DNA of 64,000 nucleotides from Brachynemurus nebulosus (taxonomy: Eukaryota > Arthropoda > Insecta > Neuroptera > Myrmeleontidae): assembly GCA_035578155.1 (NCBI GenBank), contig JAPWDM010000005.1, positions 36,294,108 through 36,358,107 on the forward strand, read 5' to 3'. Both the position numbers and the translations under genes were made by a program. The first letter of the stretch is position 1. Every line of letters begins with the position of its first letter. Below are positions 61,880 through 64,000 of the stretch, in pieces. The notes under the pieces are model-generated. The model did no database searches and was not told the origin of the DNA. It worked only from the letters and a program-made list of their open reading frames with translations.

Positions 61880-62310
61880 TAACTTGTATCCGTCGGTATA
61901 ACGGGCGTAACTTCGGAACTATTTAACATTAGTAAATAAAAACACTTTACTTTGCAAAATACCACTTTTATTGTATATAAAATCTCTTATGACATGATTC
62001 GGTTAATATGACCATTCTCAAACGTGTCTCATATACAATATCTACAATAGTTAAAGTGATATTTTGCAAAGTAAAGTATTTTTATTTACTAATATCAAAT
62101 ATGGAACACCATAAAGTAACGCTCAAATCTATTAAATTCGAAACTATTTAATTATTTTTGATGAAATCTTGAAAAATTATCCGGTTTGATTCCTAGATGG
62201 CCCCGTATAAATTTCATCGCAATCCATTAAAAGTTGACATCTTACTTACTACTGGTTCCACATAGCTCAAATTTTAAGAGTATTTGGGGGTCACTACATA
62301 ATAGCACTGT
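61880..62310 (-). repeat. Retroposon-like fragment, copy 2, split by a foldback element
   Basis: Inverse of 49856-50060 in content (minus strand CCCCAAATACTCTTAAAATTT, AATTAAATAGTTTCGAA). The foldback 61928-62095 interrupts it, as AAATAGTTCCGAAG is present again on the other side. Confidence 0.55.
61928..62095. repeat. Foldback element, copy 2 of the 22566-22766 family
   Basis: Arms ATTAGTAAATAAAAACACTT and inverted ATTAGTAAATAAAAATACTT continue into TACTTTGCAAAATA. ACCACTTTTATT is shared with 22566-22766. About 168 bp. Confidence 0.75.
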
Positions 62311-63555
62311 ATATGCGAAAATTTAAAATAGTTTAACGATGAGTGGATAGAATTATTTCCTTGTTTTTCTTACATTACTATGAAAACAAAAAACTTTAAC
62401 TAAAGAAAAACTTCCAATTTAATTTTTTTACAATTTTTGACAGTTCGAAACATTTATATTGGTTTATATTTTCCTATGGATTAATATTGAAAACTATGCA
62501 GTCAGTCTTTTTCTAATATTCATTATTACATAATCAACTAAAAAAATTTAGGAAGCAACTGGCCATTTTTCGCCCTTTTTCTTGTCTCAGTTATTCTTGT
62601 TTCATACATGACGTAATAATACGATAAAACACGAAATTTAAGATAAGAAGAAAATTAAACATAAAATCACTATAAAGATTGGATAAAAGTCGAGTACGAG
62701 GAAGCTGTGTGCCACACCCCATTGGCAGTATATGTTTCAATTATAATACGTGAGCATTTTAAAAAACTTTATGCATATGACTTAAATGTTTTAATTGAAT
62801 TGCTATTAATAAAAAGTATTAATTTCACAACTGTTACAATACGGAATTCAATTGCATATAAGTACTATTATATACACGTGTTTTATAAAGTATCAAAAGT
62901 GCATGCAGTTGCAGACACGTGAACATTTCTATGACTTCCTCTGTACATAGTACATAGTACAGATTAGTACATGCATAAAATATGTATGGTTATAACACTT
63001 ATAACATTTTTACTGTTTTGGAAATATTGAATATAATTTTGAATATATACGAAACACAAAATAAGATAATAATTAAATATCTGTAACCGGATTCTATATA
63101 AAAATATATTTAAAATAAACAATTAACGAAACTCGAAAGTAAGATCACTTCCTTATCGACATTTATTTTGAGAACTAAATGCCATTAAAATTGGAAAATT
63201 TTTGAAATGTATTCAACAGATGTTACATAATTTTTTATTAACTTGTATAAAACACCTTTCAATACTGGTATTAAAACACTTTTTAAAAATCCGAAATTCA
63301 GACACTTATGCACTTACTTAACTGACTTGAATTTGAAACAACCTTTTCACTTTTAATAACTAAAAGAACTTTTTTCGTTTTTCTTAGACGTGTTTTATAC
63401 CATTAAAAAATTATGTAAAATGCAAATAAATTAATTTTCACATAAAATTATTCCTAAAGCACTTAAAATTCATCACATTCATTTGATTTTCACAAAATCA
63501 CAAATGTTAAATTAATTTGACACACAATTTAATGAAGGAAATTAAAAATTTTGCT
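62311..63555. other. Intron 2, 5' segment without recognised element
   Basis: AT-rich, no exon, RNA gene or bounded element seen next to the slowmo exon 2 donor. Confidence 0.4.
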
Positions 63556-63561
63556 ACTTAC

Positions 63562-63727
63562 AGCTGACACCCATTTCGGAAAACCCCATTTGGAACTGAC
63601 CAATCTATGTGTATGTAGAACTCCATCGACCACTTGCCTTTCAATCACATCAGTTCCAATAACAGCAGGATTCATAGGATTAGGATACTTCCTCCAAGCA
63701 GCCTGAGCTACAGTTTCCCACGGATGA
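63562..63727 (-). CDS. slmo: slowmo, coding exon 2
   Basis: 166-nt exon with acceptor CTTTAG at 63728-63733 and donor GTAAGT at 63556-63561. It completes Asn11 and adds 55 codons, beginning [20 protein letters not shown] and ending GFPKWVSA (residues 11-66). HPWETV, the KYPNPMNP block, the VIGTDV(I/V)ER block and LHTHRL are hallmarks of the slowmo/PRELID3 branch. It ends in phase 0, so it joins directly to exon 3 with no missing residues compared with the family. The downstream intron is about 33.5 kb. Exons 1 to 3 together give 226 residues; from memory, vertebrate PRELID3B is about 194, and the excess is at the C-terminus. Confidence 0.95.
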
Positions 63728-63810
63728 CTAAAGAAAAATTACAGTTGAAAAATTTTGATTAATAAATGAATCAAACTAAAAAAAAATTAATTATAAATAA
63801 AAATACACAC

Positions 63811-63842
63811 TTGAATGTATGTTCCGATGTCCAAATCTTCAT
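63811..63842 (-). CDS. slmo: slowmo (PRELI domain protein 3-like), coding exon 1
   Basis: First coding exon of the slowmo/PRELID3 homologue. The ATG at 63842 opens MKIWTSEHTF, the conserved N-terminus of PRELI/MSF1 proteins, so the start is secure. The exon ends with AA followed by donor GTGTGT. The split codon AA|T (Asn) is completed by exon 2 after an 83-bp intron (63728-63810). Family knowledge: PRELID3/slowmo proteins are intermembrane-space lipid-transfer proteins of mitochondria that work with TRIAP1-type partners and move phosphatidylserine. No cleavable presequence is visible, as is usual for the family. Exons 2 and 3 are listed separately. Confidence 0.93.
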
Positions 63843-64000
63843 AATTATTGACACTTCTTATTCACTTTTCTTCAAAAAAGAAAAATAAATTCAAGGAATG
63901 TTTTTTGTGAATGTATCACACACAGACTGAAACGACTGAAATAAACTGACTGAAGAAACAATGGCCAACATTGGTTAGTTATTTTACCCTAGCCCCATGA
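63843..64000 (-). promoter_or_regulatory. slowmo 5' UTR and proximal upstream region
   Basis: 158 bp upstream of the slowmo ATG, reaching the window edge. Reading the minus strand there are TCAGT-type initiator-like motifs (TTCAGTCAGTTT, TTTCAGTCGTTTCAGTC) about 85-115 bp before the ATG and an AACCAATG box further up. No TATA box is obvious. The transcription start is not determined; this is only a plausible location. Confidence 0.35.

Larger units (their letters stand above)
30074..63561 (-). other. slowmo intron 2, about 33.5 kb
   Basis: Bounded by donor GTAAGT (63556-63561) and acceptor TTACAG (30074-30079). Flanking exons join in phase 0 and give a continuous PRELI domain. No further exon is needed and none was recognised inside. 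It is filled with transposons, foldback elements and microsatellites described individually. This explains the absence of host genes in the right half of the window. Confidence 0.88.

Overview
The window is AT-rich eukaryotic DNA from an insect. The evidence is a spliced gene on the minus strand encoding an insect-type slowmo (PRELI/MSF1 domain) protein, canonical GT-AG introns, and a dense population of insect-style DNA transposons, MITEs, foldback elements and Helitron-like elements. The exact order cannot be read from the window. There are no operons, CRISPR arrays or bacterial signals, and nearly all long open frames are by-products of repeats.

Layout. (1) 1-10.1 kb, minus strand: one convincing first coding exon of an unrecognised gene (9783-9934, donor GTAAGT). 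A phase-compatible 81-nt exon candidate lies 9 kb downstream (701-781). The space between them is intronic-looking DNA with a complete 1.7-kb hAT element (perfect 8-bp duplication TAAACACC), a hAT MITE and several other repeats. (2) 10.1-29.4 kb: intergenic DNA holding a string of DNA transposons. These are a PIF/Harbinger element with a transposase remnant, a TTAA-flanked element, PIF MITEs, a degenerate piggyBac-like transposase locus with a mariner deletion derivative and a MITE nearby, a second Harbinger element with 24-bp terminal inverted repeats, and an LTR-retrotransposon primer-binding-site fragment. (3) 29.6-63.8 kb, minus strand: the slowmo gene. Exons 1 and 2 lie at the right edge (63.5-63.8 kb) and exon 3 at 29.6-30.1 kb. 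They encode an uninterrupted 226-residue protein, so about 33.5 kb of the window is a single slowmo intron.

The slowmo intron is a stack of repeats: a tandemly duplicated 1.66-kb element plus an older copy, a hAT element with a perfect TSD, a piggyBac-type element with TTAA sites, (AT)n-centred palindromes with other elements nested inside them, several foldback elements, a Helitron-like element, a tRNA-like sequence and MITEs. The most unusual signals are the (AT)n-centred palindromes, whose two arms match each other better than they match the arms of the sister copy, and the 11-residue repeats at the slowmo C-terminus. I found no clearly novel multi-gene system. All element assignments rest on termini, target duplications and short protein motifs read by eye; none was confirmed by a search.
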